A DNA stretch of 64,000 nt from Agrococcus baldri (GCA_007988785.1 BJUU01000005.1:99514-163513); one strand, 5' to 3'; positions 19,561 to 28,241 are shown, numbered from the stretch's first letter. Notes: a model not told the origin generated them from the letters alone. Numbers and translations are program-made.

Positions 19561-19592
19561 TGAAGGGCCCTGACCGAAGCCAGGGCCCTTCA
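19561..19592 (-). terminator. Hairpin terminator after the Bax-inhibitor-like gene
   Basis: A perfect 12-bp stem (19561-19572 with 19581-19592) around an 8-nt loop, 12 nt downstream of the minus-strand stop at 19605. Confidence 0.75.
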
Positions 19593-19604
19593 TGAGGTGC
19601 GGCG

Positions 19605-20561
19605 CTAGTTGTTGCCGCGAACGATCGCGATGATGCGCAGGATCTCGACGTACAGCCAGATGATGGTCATCGTCAGGCCGAAGGCCGCCGACCAGCCGTA
19701 CTTCTTGTGCACGCCGCGCTTGACGCCCATCTCGATGCCCTCGAAGTCCATCACGAGCGAGTACGCGCCGAGGAGCACGGCGAGGCCGCCGAGCAGCACG
19801 CCCCAGGGGATGCCGAAGAGCGGGCTGGGGGCGGAGCGCATGCCGAACGCGAGATCCGGGGTCGCGCCGAAGAGCATCATGCCGAAGTTCACCAGCGAGA
19901 AGACGCCGTAGCCGATGATCACGATGAAGAAGATCTTGTTGAGCTTCGGCGAGGTGCGGAAGATGCGGAACGCGTAGCCGACGAGGGTCACGCCGATCAC
20001 GCAGGCGGTGGCGAGCAGCGCCTGGAAGATGATGCCGTTGAGGCCCATGCCGAACTCGAGCATCCCCGAGAAGCCGCCCAGGAAGAGTCCCTGCGCCGCC
20101 GCGTAGCCGAGGATGAGCGCCGGGCTCGGCTCCTTCTTGAAGATGTTGACGAGCGCCAGCACGAAGCCGACGAGCGCGCCGCCGTAGGTGAGCACGAAGA
20201 ACGGCATCGAGGTGCCGGTCAGCCACAGCATCGCCAGCGTGACGACGAAGCCGGCCGCGGTGACGCCGAGCGTCAGCAGCGTCTTCATGATCACGCTGTC
20301 GTAGGTGAGCCGCTCGGTCTCGACCGGGCCCGCCGCGGGCGCGTTGAACTGCTGGTTCAGCTGCTCGGGGGTGGGGACGCCGGGCTGCTGCGGCTGACCG
20401 TAGGGCGCCTGGCCGTACGGTGCCTGCTGGCCGTAGCCGGCCTGCTGCCCGTAGGGGGCCTGGCCGTAGGGCGCCTGCTGCCCACCGGGGATCGCCTGCG
20501 CGGCGCGCTGGGAGTTCTCGGTGAACGCGGGCGAGTTGCGGAACGCCGGGTTGCCTGCCAA
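19605..20561 (-). CDS. Bax inhibitor-1/YccA family membrane protein
   Basis: 318 residues. The first 75 are cytoplasmic and rich in Gly, Tyr, Gln, Ala and Pro, with five or six APYGQ-type repeats. The rest has seven membrane segments and the Bax1-I/DUF4870-like core (TYDSVIMKTLLTLGVTAAGF, YGGALVGFVLALVNIFKK, YAAAQGLFLGGFSGM, IEMGVKRGVHKKYGWSAAFGL). These proteins are calcium-leak or stress-related channels. The start is TTG 20561: the minus strand has AGGAG 8 nt before it and the residues that follow match family N-termini; a longer upstream frame crosses the promoter. Confidence 0.88.
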   Translation of the reverse strand: MAGNPAFRNSPAFTENSQRAAQAIPGGQQAPYGQAPYGQQAGYGQQAPYGQAPYGQPQQPGVPTPEQLNQQFNAPAAGPVETERLTYDSVIMKTLLTLGVTAAGFVVTLAMLWLTGTSMPFFVLTYGGALVGFVLALVNIFKKEPSPALILGYAAAQGLFLGGFSGMLEFGMGLNGIIFQALLATACVIGVTLVGYAFRIFRTSPKLNKIFFIVIIGYGVFSLVNFGMMLFGATPDLAFGMRSAPSPLFGIPWGVLLGGLAVLLGAYSLVMDFEGIEMGVKRGVHKKYGWSAAFGLTMTIIWLYVEILRIIAIVRGNN

Positions 20562-20615
20562 GGGAGTTGCTCCTGTCGAAGAATCGCGGCCGCCACCGGG
20601 GGCGGACTGGCCACA

Positions 20616-20621
20616 GACTAC
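20616..20621 (-). promoter_or_regulatory. -10 box for the Bax-inhibitor-like gene
   Basis: TAGTCT on the minus strand, about 48 nt upstream of the TTG start. Confidence 0.4.
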
Positions 20622-20695
20622 CGGCGGAATCCCAGGAATCCCTGTGGAGACGGCACTGTTCGCCGGGAGCATGCCGGGTGTTCACCCGGCCCGCC

Positions 20696-20701
20696 TAGCC
20701 T
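20696..20701 (+). promoter_or_regulatory. -10 box for leaderless GDPD gene
   Basis: TAGCCT ends 6 nt before the GTG at 20708. Confidence 0.55.
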
Positions 20702-20707
20702 GGCCCG

Positions 20708-21691
20708 GTGCAGACACAGGTCATCGCCCACCGCGGAGCCTCCGGATGGGCCCCAGAGCACACCGAGACCGCCGTGCGGCTCGCCGCCAGGCTCGGCGCC
20801 GACGCCGTCGAGCCCGACCTCGTCGCCAGCCGCGACGGCGTGCTCGTGGTGCGGCACGACAACGAGCTGAGCGAGACCACCGACATCGCGGAACGAGCCG
20901 AGTTCGCCGGCCGCAGCCGCACCCAGACGATCGACGGGCACGAGCTCACCGGCTGGTTCGTCGAGGACCTCACCTGGGCAGAGCTCGCGAGCCTGCGCGC
21001 CCGCGAGCGGCTGCCGCGGCTGCGCCCCGCGAGCGCCAGGCTCGACGGCGCGGAGCCCATCCTGCGCTTCACCGAGCTGCTCGCGCTCGCCGACGAGCTG
21101 GGCCTGGGCGTCGTCGCCGAGCTCAAGCACGCCACCCACCACGCGTCGATCGGCCTGCCGCTCGACGCGATGCTGGCGGATGCGGTGGCCGGCACCCGGT
21201 GGTCGGCGCCCGGCGCCCTCACGGTCGAGTCCTTCGAGGAGCGCGTGCTGCACGAGGTGCGCGAGCGCGGGCTCGAGCCGCGCGCCGTCTACCTGATGGA
21301 CGCCGACGGCACCGCACCCGACCTCGTCGCCGCCACCGGCGCATCCGCCCCGTCCTACGCCGAGCAGCGCACCGACGCGGGCCTCGCGGCGCTCGCGCGG
21401 CGGGTCGACGCCATCAGCGTCGCCAAGTCGGTGCTCTTCGACCGCTCGACCGGCGCCCTCCGCGCGAGCGACCTCGCCGAGCGCGCCCGCGCCGTCGGGC
21501 TCGGCACCATCACCTGGACGCTGCGGCCCGAGAACATCTTCCTCGAGCCGGAGCACCGGCTGGGGGAGCACCCGGGCGCGTGGGGCGGCTGGCAGACCGA
21601 GTGGGCGATGGTCGCCGCGCTCGGGCTGGAGGCCGTGTTCGTCGACCACCCGGACCTCTGGCGGCGGGTCAGCGCCGAGATCGCCAGCTGA
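20708..21691 (+). CDS. Glycerophosphodiester phosphodiesterase
   Basis: 327 residues. Hydrolyses glycerophosphodiesters to glycerol 3-phosphate and an alcohol. The active-site motifs are present: HRGASGWAPEHTE (about 7-19) with the general-base/acid His, EPDLVASRDGVLVVRHD (about 39-55) with the metal-binding Glu/Asp and second His, and VVAELKHATHH near 138. It has no signal peptide, so it should be cytoplasmic. Its product feeds GlpD, encoded 11 kb away. The last 23 nt overlap the convergent CPBP gene. Confidence 0.9.
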   Translation: MQTQVIAHRGASGWAPEHTETAVRLAARLGADAVEPDLVASRDGVLVVRHDNELSETTDIAERAEFAGRSRTQTIDGHELTGWFVEDLTWAELASLRARERLPRLRPASARLDGAEPILRFTELLALADELGLGVVAELKHATHHASIGLPLDAMLADAVAGTRWSAPGALTVESFEERVLHEVRERGLEPRAVYLMDADGTAPDLVAATGASAPSYAEQRTDAGLAALARRVDAISVAKSVLFDRSTGALRASDLAERARAVGLGTITWTLRPENIFLEPEHRLGEHPGAWGGWQTEWAMVAALGLEAVFVDHPDLWRRVSAEIAS

Positions 21692-22475
21692 CCAGCATCG
21701 TCGTCACGACCGCCACGACCGCAGAGGCAGGGCCGTGCAGCAGCTGCGTCGTGCCCTCCTGGCCGCCGGGCAGCAGCGCAGCGGCGACGTTGAGCGACGC
21801 GTGCAGCACCACGGCCAGCGCGAGCGACTCGCCCGGTCGGCCATCGCGCCAGTCCCACAGCTGCACCATCACGACCCGCGCGGCGACCGTGCCGATCGCC
21901 CAGCCCGCGATCCAGACGGCGTCGTGGCCCGCCTGCAGCAGCGGCACCAGGTGCCACAGCCCGCAAGCCGCGCCCAGCAGCAGGCCGGCACCCAAGGCTC
22001 CGAAGCGGCGCACGAGCGGCGGCGTCGCGTGGCCGGTCCAGCCGAGCTCCTCGAACGCGGCCGAGACGAGGAACAGCGTCGCCATCGCGAGCACACCGAG
22101 CGGTGAAACCGCCACCGGCGGCGGGGTGTGGCCGAGCGCGAGGCCCGCGAGCCAGGCGAGCGCGGCCACGGCCTGCGGCAGCAGCGCGGCGAGCGCGAGC
22201 CGGACCGCACCCGCGCGACGGACGTCGCCGAGCCGCCGCAGCATCCGCCACACGCCCTCGCGCCCCTCGTCGCGCCCCACCAGCAGCAGCGCCGCGATGC
22301 CCGGGACGACGGCCATCAGCGCGCTCATCGGCAGGTGCAGGCCGCCGAGCACGACGCCGTCGAAGAGCGAGCCGGCGACGAGGAAGGGCACGCTCAGCAC
22401 GGTGACCAGCAGCAGGAACCGCCAGGGTCGCGGATGCGCGCTCCGGGTGGTCGGCGTCGCCGTGGGCTGGTGCAC
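21669..22475 (-). CDS. CPBP-family intramembrane protease
   Basis: 268 residues with about seven or eight membrane helices. The CPBP/Abi motifs can be read as AAFEELGWTGHATPPL (about 140-155; the EE pair), a following His in GLWHLVP, and the last motif VLHASLNVAAALL. Relatives process prenylated or bacteriocin-related substrates; the target here is unknown. The GTG start at 22475 is preferred over ATG 22511 because TAGTGT stands 6 nt before it. It overlaps the convergent GDPD gene by 23 nt. Confidence 0.82.
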   Translation of the reverse strand: MHQPTATPTTRSAHPRPWRFLLLVTVLSVPFLVAGSLFDGVVLGGLHLPMSALMAVVPGIAALLLVGRDEGREGVWRMLRRLGDVRRAGAVRLALAALLPQAVAALAWLAGLALGHTPPPVAVSPLGVLAMATLFLVSAAFEELGWTGHATPPLVRRFGALGAGLLLGAACGLWHLVPLLQAGHDAVWIAGWAIGTVAARVVMVQLWDWRDGRPGESLALAVVLHASLNVAAALLPGGQEGTTQLLHGPASAVVAVVTTMLVSWRSRR

Positions 22476-22600
22476 CCGCGCGACACTAGCGACTCGGCGA
22501 CGAGCGTTCACCGGGTGTTCACTGTGCGGTCACTGCACGGCACCGGTTCGTCGCATCGGCCGCGTTGGCTGGGCGTGCCCCTCCCATCGAAGGAATCCTC

Positions 22601-25105
22601 ATGCGCCGACGCAGAACCGCCATGCTCGCCGCCGCCGTCCCGGCAGCGCTGGCAGCCTCCCTCCTCACCGCCCCCGCGGCGCTCGCCGCCGACGGCGACA
22701 TCGTCATCAACGAGGTGCAGTCGAACAGCGCCACCGACGCGCCCGACTTCTTCGAGCTGACGAATGTCGGCGCCGCACCGGTCGACATCTCGGGCTGGAT
22801 CGCCCGCGACGACAAGGACGACGAGGAGCACATCGTCTTCCCCGCCGGCACCGTCATCCAGCCCGGCGCGTTCGCCGCCTTCGAGACCGAGACGCTCGCC
22901 GGCTTCGGCCTCGGCAAGCAGGACACGGTGCGCATCTTCGACGACCTGGGCACCCTGATCGCCCAGCACAGCTGGAGCGAGCACCTCACGAGCGAGGGCC
23001 GGCTGCCCGACGGCACCGGCGCCTTTGGCCCGACCGAGCCCACGCCCGGCACCGCCAACGTCGCGCGCGAGGTGGCCGAGCCGCAGCCCTTCGACTCGCC
23101 CGTGGTCGTGAACGAGGTGCAGTCCGACGACCAGCAGAACCCCGACGGGCCCGACTGGGTCGAGCTGTTCAACACGTCGACGACCGAGTCGGTCGACATC
23201 AGCGACTGGATCCTGCGCGACGACGACGACCTCAGCGAGGTGCGCGTCCCGGCCGGCACCGAGCTGGCGCCCGGCGCCTTCCTCTCGATCGAGACCGATC
23301 AGGGCGAGCGCGGCTTCGGGCTCGGCAAGGCCGACATGATCCGGCTCTTCACGGCGGATGGGCTGGGTGCGGTCGACAGCTACGGCTGGACCGAGCACGC
23401 CTTCACCGAGGGCCGCGTGCCCGACGGCTCGAGCGACTGGACCGACACGGCACCGACGCGCGACGCCGCGAACGCGGCCCGCGCATCCGCCTCCCCGATC
23501 GTCATCAACGAGATCGAGTCGAACGGCGACACCCGCGGCGACTGGGTCGAGCTCGCCAACACCGACACCGTGAGCACCGTCGACCTCTCGGGCTGGACGC
23601 TCGTCGACGGCGACCCCGAGCACGAGCCGATCGTGCTGCCCGAGGGCACGACGATCGAGTCGGGCGGCTACCGCGCGATCATCACCGACGGGGCCGGCTA
23701 CAACACCGACTTCGGCCTGGGCGGCGGCGACACCGTGACCCTCCGCGACGCGTCGGGCGCCGTCGTCGACCAGCACAGCTGGGAGGCGCACGCGGCAGTG
23801 ACCTACGCCCGCTGCGCCGACATGACCGGTGAGTTCGTGGATGCCGCGACATCGACCTTCGAGCTCGTCAACGACTGCGCCGTCGTCGAGGAGCCGGCCG
23901 TCGAGGCCGAGGCGTGGCCCTTCGCCGCCTCGCCCGAGCACGCGGTCGCCGCCGGCACCTGGGGCGACGACATGTCGGGCCTCGACTTCGGCGCCGACGG
24001 CACGCTCTATGCCATCAACAACGACAACGCCGAGATCTTCGCGCTCGAGCGCGGCGACGACGGCCTCTACGCCTCGACCGGCTCGTGGATCGCGCACTAC
24101 ACCGACGGCTCCGGCCAGCTCGACGCCGAGGGCCTCACGGTCGCGGGCGACGGCTCGGTCTTCCTCGCCACCGAGCGCGACAACGAGTTCAAGTCGACCA
24201 GCCGTCCGATGCTGGTGCGCGTCGAGCTGGGCGCCACCGGCGACACCTCGGCGACCCACCAGTGGGATCCGGTGCCGGTGATCGGCGAGATCGGCACGAA
24301 CCTCGGCCCCGAGGCGATCGAGTGGATCTCCGACGAGGATGCCGTGCGCCTGGGCGTGCTGGAGGCCGGCGTCTCCGGCGCCGGGCAGGCCGCGCCGATC
24401 GCGCCCCGGCCCTACGACCCGGCCGCCTACGGCGAGCACTTCGGCGGCATCTTCGCGGTCGCGGTCGAGCAGACCGGCGACGTGTACCTGATGGTGCTCG
24501 AGGCATCGGGCGAGGTCACGCTGCTGCAGCAGACCGGCCTCGGCGACTCGGTGGAGCTGGCCATGGGCCTCGACTGGCGCGCCGGCGGCAACGAGCTGTG
24601 GGCGCTGTGCGACGAGGCGTGCGACAACCGCACGGCGAAGCTGCAGGTGGTGGATGGGCTGCTCACGCCCGTCACCGCGTACCACGCACCGGCGGACATG
24701 AACTCGAGCTACACCAACGAGGGCCTCGCCTTCGCGTGGTGCGCGGCCGACCCGGCCGCCGAGCCGACGGTCGCCTGGATCTCGGACACCGCGCACGACG
24801 GGGTCTCGCTCCGCGTCGCAGCCGGCGACGAGTGCGCAGCGGTCGAGCCGACGCCGACCGAGCCGGCACCCACCGAGCCCGCGCCCACCGAGCCGGGTGG
24901 CGACCAGGGTGACGGTCAGGATGGCGGTTCGGTCGACGGCGGCGACTCCGACGGCACGGGCGGGCAGTCCGGCACCGACGCGCAGTCGGGCGGCCAGCTA
25001 CCGCGCACGGGCGGCGAGGCGCCGATGGCGCTGATCGCCGGCGCGATGCTGCTGCTCCTGCTGGGTGCCGGCCTCGTGCTCGGCCGCCGCCGCGCCGAGG
25101 TCTGA
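22601..25105 (+). CDS. Sortase-anchored protein with three lamin-tail domains and a phytase-like esterase domain
   Basis: 834-residue surface protein. Residues 1-30 are a signal peptide (RRRR, hydrophobic, ALAAD). Three lamin-tail domains follow, each starting with V(I/V)NE(V/I)(Q/E)S and containing a DxSGW- or DISDW-type strand (about 33-150, 168-300 and 305-410). From about 430 comes an esterase-like phytase domain (DMSGLDFGADGTLYAINNDNAEIF, LDAEGLTVAGDGSVFLATERDN, NEGLAFAWC). The C-terminus has a Thr/Pro/Glu linker, the sortase signal LPRTG (800-804), a hydrophobic helix and RRR. It is therefore linked to the cell wall. A role in extracellular phosphate scavenging or nucleic-acid turnover is plausible but unproven. 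ATG 22601 lies 6 nt after GAAGGAA-type Shine-Dalgarno. Confidence 0.85.
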   Translation: MRRRRTAMLAAAVPAALAASLLTAPAALAADGDIVINEVQSNSATDAPDFFELTNVGAAPVDISGWIARDDKDDEEHIVFPAGTVIQPGAFAAFETETLAGFGLGKQDTVRIFDDLGTLIAQHSWSEHLTSEGRLPDGTGAFGPTEPTPGTANVAREVAEPQPFDSPVVVNEVQSDDQQNPDGPDWVELFNTSTTESVDISDWILRDDDDLSEVRVPAGTELAPGAFLSIETDQGERGFGLGKADMIRLFTADGLGAVDSYGWTEHAFTEGRVPDGSSDWTDTAPTRDAANAARASASPIVINEIESNGDTRGDWVELANTDTVSTVDLSGWTLVDGDPEHEPIVLPEGTTIESGGYRAIITDGAGYNTDFGLGGGDTVTLRDASGAVVDQHSWEAHAAVTYARCADMTGEFVDAATSTFELVNDCAVVEEPAVEAEAWPFAASPEHAVAAGTWGDDMSGLDFGADGTLYAINNDNAEIFALERGDDGLYASTGSWIAHYTDGSGQLDAEGLTVAGDGSVFLATERDNEFKSTSRPMLVRVELGATGDTSATHQWDPVPVIGEIGTNLGPEAIEWISDEDAVRLGVLEAGVSGAGQAAPIAPRPYDPAAYGEHFGGIFAVAVEQTGDVYLMVLEASGEVTLLQQTGLGDSVELAMGLDWRAGGNELWALCDEACDNRTAKLQVVDGLLTPVTAYHAPADMNSSYTNEGLAFAWCAADPAAEPTVAWISDTAHDGVSLRVAAGDECAAVEPTPTEPAPTEPAPTEPGGDQGDGQDGGSVDGGDSDGTGGQSGTDAQSGGQLPRTGGEAPMALIAGAMLLLLLGAGLVLGRRRAEV

Positions 25106-25109
25106 CCCA

Positions 25110-25220
25110 CTCGCCGGTCGAGGAGCGCGCGACCGCAGGTCGCTCGCGTCTCGAGACCACTGCCGTGCCGCGGGGTCTCGAGACGCGTCGCGCCGCGCGC
25201 GGCGCTCCTCGACCGGCGAG
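25110..25220. repeat. 111-bp nested palindrome
   Basis: Perfect 19-bp outer arms, CTCGCCGGTCGAGGAGCGC (25110-25128) and its complement (25202-25220), enclose perfect 13-bp inner arms (25146-25158 and 25174-25186) whose core TCTCGAGA is itself a palindrome. It fills the gap between the surface protein and pcrA and matches the layout of 9376-9485. Confidence 0.85.
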
Positions 25221-25239
25221 CGCTGTCACCGCCCTCGCC

Positions 25240-25245
25240 TAGAAT
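25240..25245 (+). promoter_or_regulatory. -10 box for pcrA
   Basis: TAGAAT, 9 nt before ATG 25255; predicts a leader of two or three nucleotides. Confidence 0.55.
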
Positions 25246-25254
25246 CGAACCCAT

Positions 25255-27651
25255 ATGAGCGGCTTGTGGGGGTTGGACGACGAGAGCTTCGGCGACGTGC
25301 AGCGGCCGACGCCGCTCGGGCCCGGATCCGGCCGAGCGGGCGACGCCATCCCCGAGCAGCTGCTCGCCGGCCTGAACCAGCCGCAGCGCGAGGCCGTCGA
25401 GCACCGCGGTCCCGCGCTGCTGATCGTCGCGGGCGCCGGCTCCGGCAAGACGCGCGTGCTCACGCACCGCATCGCGGGCCTGCTCGCGACCCGCGAGGCG
25501 TGGCCGAGCCAGATCCTCGCGATCACGTTCACGAACAAGGCCGCCGCCGAGATGCGGGAGCGCGTCGAGCAGCTCGTGGGCGAGGAGTCGCGCGGGATGT
25601 GGATCCGCACCTTCCACTCCGCGTGCGTGCGCATCCTGCGGCGCGAGGCCGAGGAGTTCGGCTTCAAGGACTCGTTCACGATCTACGACTCCGGCGACGT
25701 GCGCGCGCTGCTCAAGCGGCTCATCAAGGAGCGCGGCGCCGACATCCAGGGACTCACCCCCGGCAGCGTCGCCGCCCGCATCTCGAACGCGAAGAACGAG
25801 CTGCACGACGTCGACTCCTGGGCGCGCACCGCGAGCCTCGAGAACCCGCTCGACGCGGCCTTCCTCGAGCTCTGGCGCGACTACGACCGCGAGCTGCGGC
25901 GCGCGAACGCCTTCGACTTCGACGACCTCATCTCGCAGACCGTCTTCCTGCTGCGCGCCTTCCCGCGGGTGGCCGCGCAGTACCGCAAGCGCTTCCGGCA
26001 CATCCTGGTCGACGAGTACCAGGACACCAACGCCGCCCAGTACGCGCTCATCCGCGAGCTCACCCAGCCGGTCACCCGCGCCGAGCTGCCCGATCTGCGC
26101 GCCGACCTGCCCGGCGCATCCCTGACGGTCGTGGGCGACTCGGATCAGTCGATCTACGCCTTCCGGGGTGCCGACATCCGCAACATCACCGACTTCGAGC
26201 GCGACTTCCACGGTGCGCGCACGATCCTGCTCGAGCAGAACTACCGCTCGACGCAGAACATCCTCTCGGCCGCGAACGCGGTGATCGGCAACAACTTCGA
26301 CCGCCGCGCGAAGAACCTCTGGACCGACTCCGGCGACGGCGCCAAGATCATCGGCTTCACCGGCTACTCGGGGCACGACGAGGCGCAGTTCGTCGCCGAC
26401 GAGATCGTCGAGCTCACGAGCGCCGGCATGTCCTACAGCGACATCGCCGTGTTCTACCGCACGAACGCGCAGACGCGCGCGCTCGAGGAGGTGCTCATCC
26501 GCACCGCCGTGCCGTACAAGGTGATCGGCGGCACGAAGTTCTACGAGCGGGCTGAGATCAAGGATGCGATGGCGTACCTCATCACGGTCGCCAACCCCGA
26601 CGACGCGCTCAGCCTGCGCCGCATCATGAACGTGCCCAAGCGCGGCATCGGCCCCGCCACCGAGGCGGCGCTGCAGGCGCACGCCGACCAGCACCAGATC
26701 ACGCTGCGGGATGCGATGCGTCGCGTCGACGAGATCGCCCTCGGCCCGAAGGTCGCCGCGGCCATCAAGGACCTCGCGGCACTGCTCGACGAGCTCAGCG
26801 CCCGGCCGGAGGCCGACCCGGGCGAGATCCTGCGCGAGCTGATGAGCCGCTCCGGCTACACCGATCAGCTGCGCCGCTCGCCCGACCCGCAGGATGCGGC
26901 GCGGCTCGAGAACGTCGAGGAGCTCGTGGCGGTGACGCGCGAGTACCGGCGGCAGAACCCGGGCGGCAACCTCATCGACTTCCTCACCGAGACCTCGCTC
27001 GTCGCCGCCGCCGACGAGCTCGACGACTCCGGTGGTCAGGTCTCCCTCATGACCCTGCACACGGCGAAGGGCCTCGAGTTCGACGCGGTCTTCATCACCG
27101 GCATCGAGGAGGAGCTGATGCCGCATCGGATGGCGGCGATGGAGCCGGGCGGCGAGGCCGAGGAGCGGCGCCTGTTCTACGTCGGCATCACCCGCGCCCG
27201 GCAGCGGCTGCACCTCTCGCTCGCCATGACGCGGGCGCAGTTCGGGCAGGTGAACCCGGCGGCGCCGAGCCGCTATCTCGAGGAGATCCCGGCCGAGCTG
27301 ATCGACTGGCGCACGCCGCCGACGACGATGCGCGCCACCTCGTCGCAGCGTGCGGTGGGCCGCTGGCGCGACTTGCCGCGCGAGTCGTTCGTCACCGGCT
27401 ACCGGGATGCGCCGAAGGCGCTGCCGAAGGGGCCGAAGCGCGAGTTCGCCAACACCATCACCGAGGTGCGCGACAACTCCGGCATGGTGCTCGAGCCCGG
27501 CGACCGCATCCGCCACAAGGACTTCGGCGAGGGCCGCGTGCAGGCGGTGACAGGCGTCGACAAGAAGCGGGTCGCCGAGGTGCTCTTCGACGGCGCCGGC
27601 CGCAAGCGGCTGCTGATCAAGATCGCGCCCATCGAGAAGTTGAGCCCGTAG
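25255..27651 (+). CDS. pcrA: UvrD/PcrA-type superfamily 1 DNA helicase
   Basis: 3'-5' DNA helicase for repair and replication restart. 798 residues. Motif I is AGAGSGKTR (59-67), motif Ia ITFTNKAAAEMRERV, motif II VDEYQDTN near 250, motif III GDSDQSIYAFRGAD, motif IV EQNYRST, motif V LMTLHTAKGLEF and motif VI RRLFYVGITRARQ. All helicase motifs are intact. The C-terminal region (about 735-795) carries the PcrA Tudor-like RNA polymerase-binding segment (GDRIRHKDFGEGRV, LFDGAGRKRLLIKIAPIEKL). Monocistronic, from a near-leaderless promoter between a palindrome and the start. Confidence 0.96.
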   Translation: MSGLWGLDDESFGDVQRPTPLGPGSGRAGDAIPEQLLAGLNQPQREAVEHRGPALLIVAGAGSGKTRVLTHRIAGLLATREAWPSQILAITFTNKAAAEMRERVEQLVGEESRGMWIRTFHSACVRILRREAEEFGFKDSFTIYDSGDVRALLKRLIKERGADIQGLTPGSVAARISNAKNELHDVDSWARTASLENPLDAAFLELWRDYDRELRRANAFDFDDLISQTVFLLRAFPRVAAQYRKRFRHILVDEYQDTNAAQYALIRELTQPVTRAELPDLRADLPGASLTVVGDSDQSIYAFRGADIRNITDFERDFHGARTILLEQNYRSTQNILSAANAVIGNNFDRRAKNLWTDSGDGAKIIGFTGYSGHDEAQFVADEIVELTSAGMSYSDIAVFYRTNAQTRALEEVLIRTAVPYKVIGGTKFYERAEIKDAMAYLITVANPDDALSLRRIMNVPKRGIGPATEAALQAHADQHQITLRDAMRRVDEIALGPKVAAAIKDLAALLDELSARPEADPGEILRELMSRSGYTDQLRRSPDPQDAARLENVEELVAVTREYRRQNPGGNLIDFLTETSLVAAADELDDSGGQVSLMTLHTAKGLEFDAVFITGIEEELMPHRMAAMEPGGEAEERRLFYVGITRARQRLHLSLAMTRAQFGQVNPAAPSRYLEEIPAELIDWRTPPTTMRATSSQRAVGRWRDLPRESFVTGYRDAPKALPKGPKREFANTITEVRDNSGMVLEPGDRIRHKDFGEGRVQAVTGVDKKRVAEVLFDGAGRKRLLIKIAPIEKLSP

Positions 27652-27862
27652 CGCGCAATGCGCGAAGCGCGTTGCGTGCGGAGGGCTCAAGGTCGCCCTT
27701 CGACGAGCTCAGGAGCCGGAGCGCGCGGCGCAGCCGCACGCGTCACGAAGCCTGGCCGGCCGGAGCGCGCCGGCGCAGCCGGCACGCGTCACGAGACCTC
27801 GCTGACCTCAGCGCGCAGCCCGCACGCGTCACGAGACCGCGAGCCAACGAGCGCATGTCGCG
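27652..27862. repeat. Repeat-rich intergenic stretch after pcrA
   Basis: No gene is visible. It begins with a short hairpin (GCGCAATGCGC-like), then CCCTTCGACGAGCTCAGG near 27694-27711, related to the 9269 repeats, then three spaced copies of CGCGTCACGA (near 27749, 27786 and 27827), the last two followed by GACC. The arms resemble those of the nested palindromes at 9376, so this looks like decayed copies of that family. Confidence 0.55.
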
Positions 27863-27864
27863 AG

Positions 27865-27932
27865 ATGAGGACGGATCGCCAGCAGCGGGCGATTCGTCCT
27901 CGACCCGTGACGGATCGCGAATCCGTCCTCAT
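27865..27932. repeat. 68-bp palindromic element
   Basis: Terminal arms ATGAGGACGGAT (27865-27876) and the exact complement (27921-27932). Two further arms lie inside: 27888-27901 pairs with the left arm (one mismatch), and GACGGAT (27909-27915) pairs with ATCCGTC (27921-27927). Alternative hairpins are therefore possible. It precedes the stop of the small minus-strand gene by 31 nt. Confidence 0.75.
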
Positions 27933-27962
27933 CCTGGAACGCCGGCGGGCCGGCCGAGCCGG

Positions 27963-28142
27963 CTACAGCCCCGGCGTCACCAGCAGCACCATCGCGACGA
28001 GCGTGACCGCGCCGACCAGCCAGATCACCGGCTGCAGCCGCCGCCGCATCGTGCGCGGCGGCCGCTCGTCGTCGTAGCGGTCGAAGGACGGGTCGAGCTC
28101 CGGCGGGATGCGGTCGTGCTCGCGCTGCTCGTGCTCCTGCAT
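27963..28142 (-). CDS. Small single-pass membrane protein
   Basis: 59 residues. The N-terminal half is charged (EHEQREHDRIPPELDP, then DRYDDERPPRTMRRR), and residues about 39-57 form one membrane helix (VIWLVGAVTLVAMVLLVTP) directly followed by the stop. GGAG stands 4 nt before the ATG on the minus strand. Codon choice has the strong GC third-position bias of its neighbours, which supports it as real. No homologue recognised; the positive-inside rule predicts a cytoplasmic N-terminus. Confidence 0.6.
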   Translation of the reverse strand: MQEHEQREHDRIPPELDPSFDRYDDERPPRTMRRRLQPVIWLVGAVTLVAMVLLVTPGL

Positions 28143-28179
28143 GTGCTCCAGCCTGGCAGACCGGTCGTCATCTCGATAC

Positions 28180-28231
28180 GGCCTGCGGCCTACTCGATGA
28201 CCGGGGTGGCGGCCTGCGGCCTCCTCGATGA
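28180..28231. repeat. 21-bp direct repeat, period 31
   Basis: Starting at 28180 and again at 28211, 21 bases recur with one mismatch (GGCCTGCGGCC, then TACTCGATGA or TCCTCGATGA). It lies between two minus-strand genes. Confidence 0.65.
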
Positions 28232-28241
28232 TCCTGAGCGC

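Noticed and set aside
27658..28077. A plus-strand frame of 139 codons after pcrA
   Set aside because: It runs through palindromic repeats and is opposite to the small membrane protein; no ribosome site and no hydrophobic or domain pattern.
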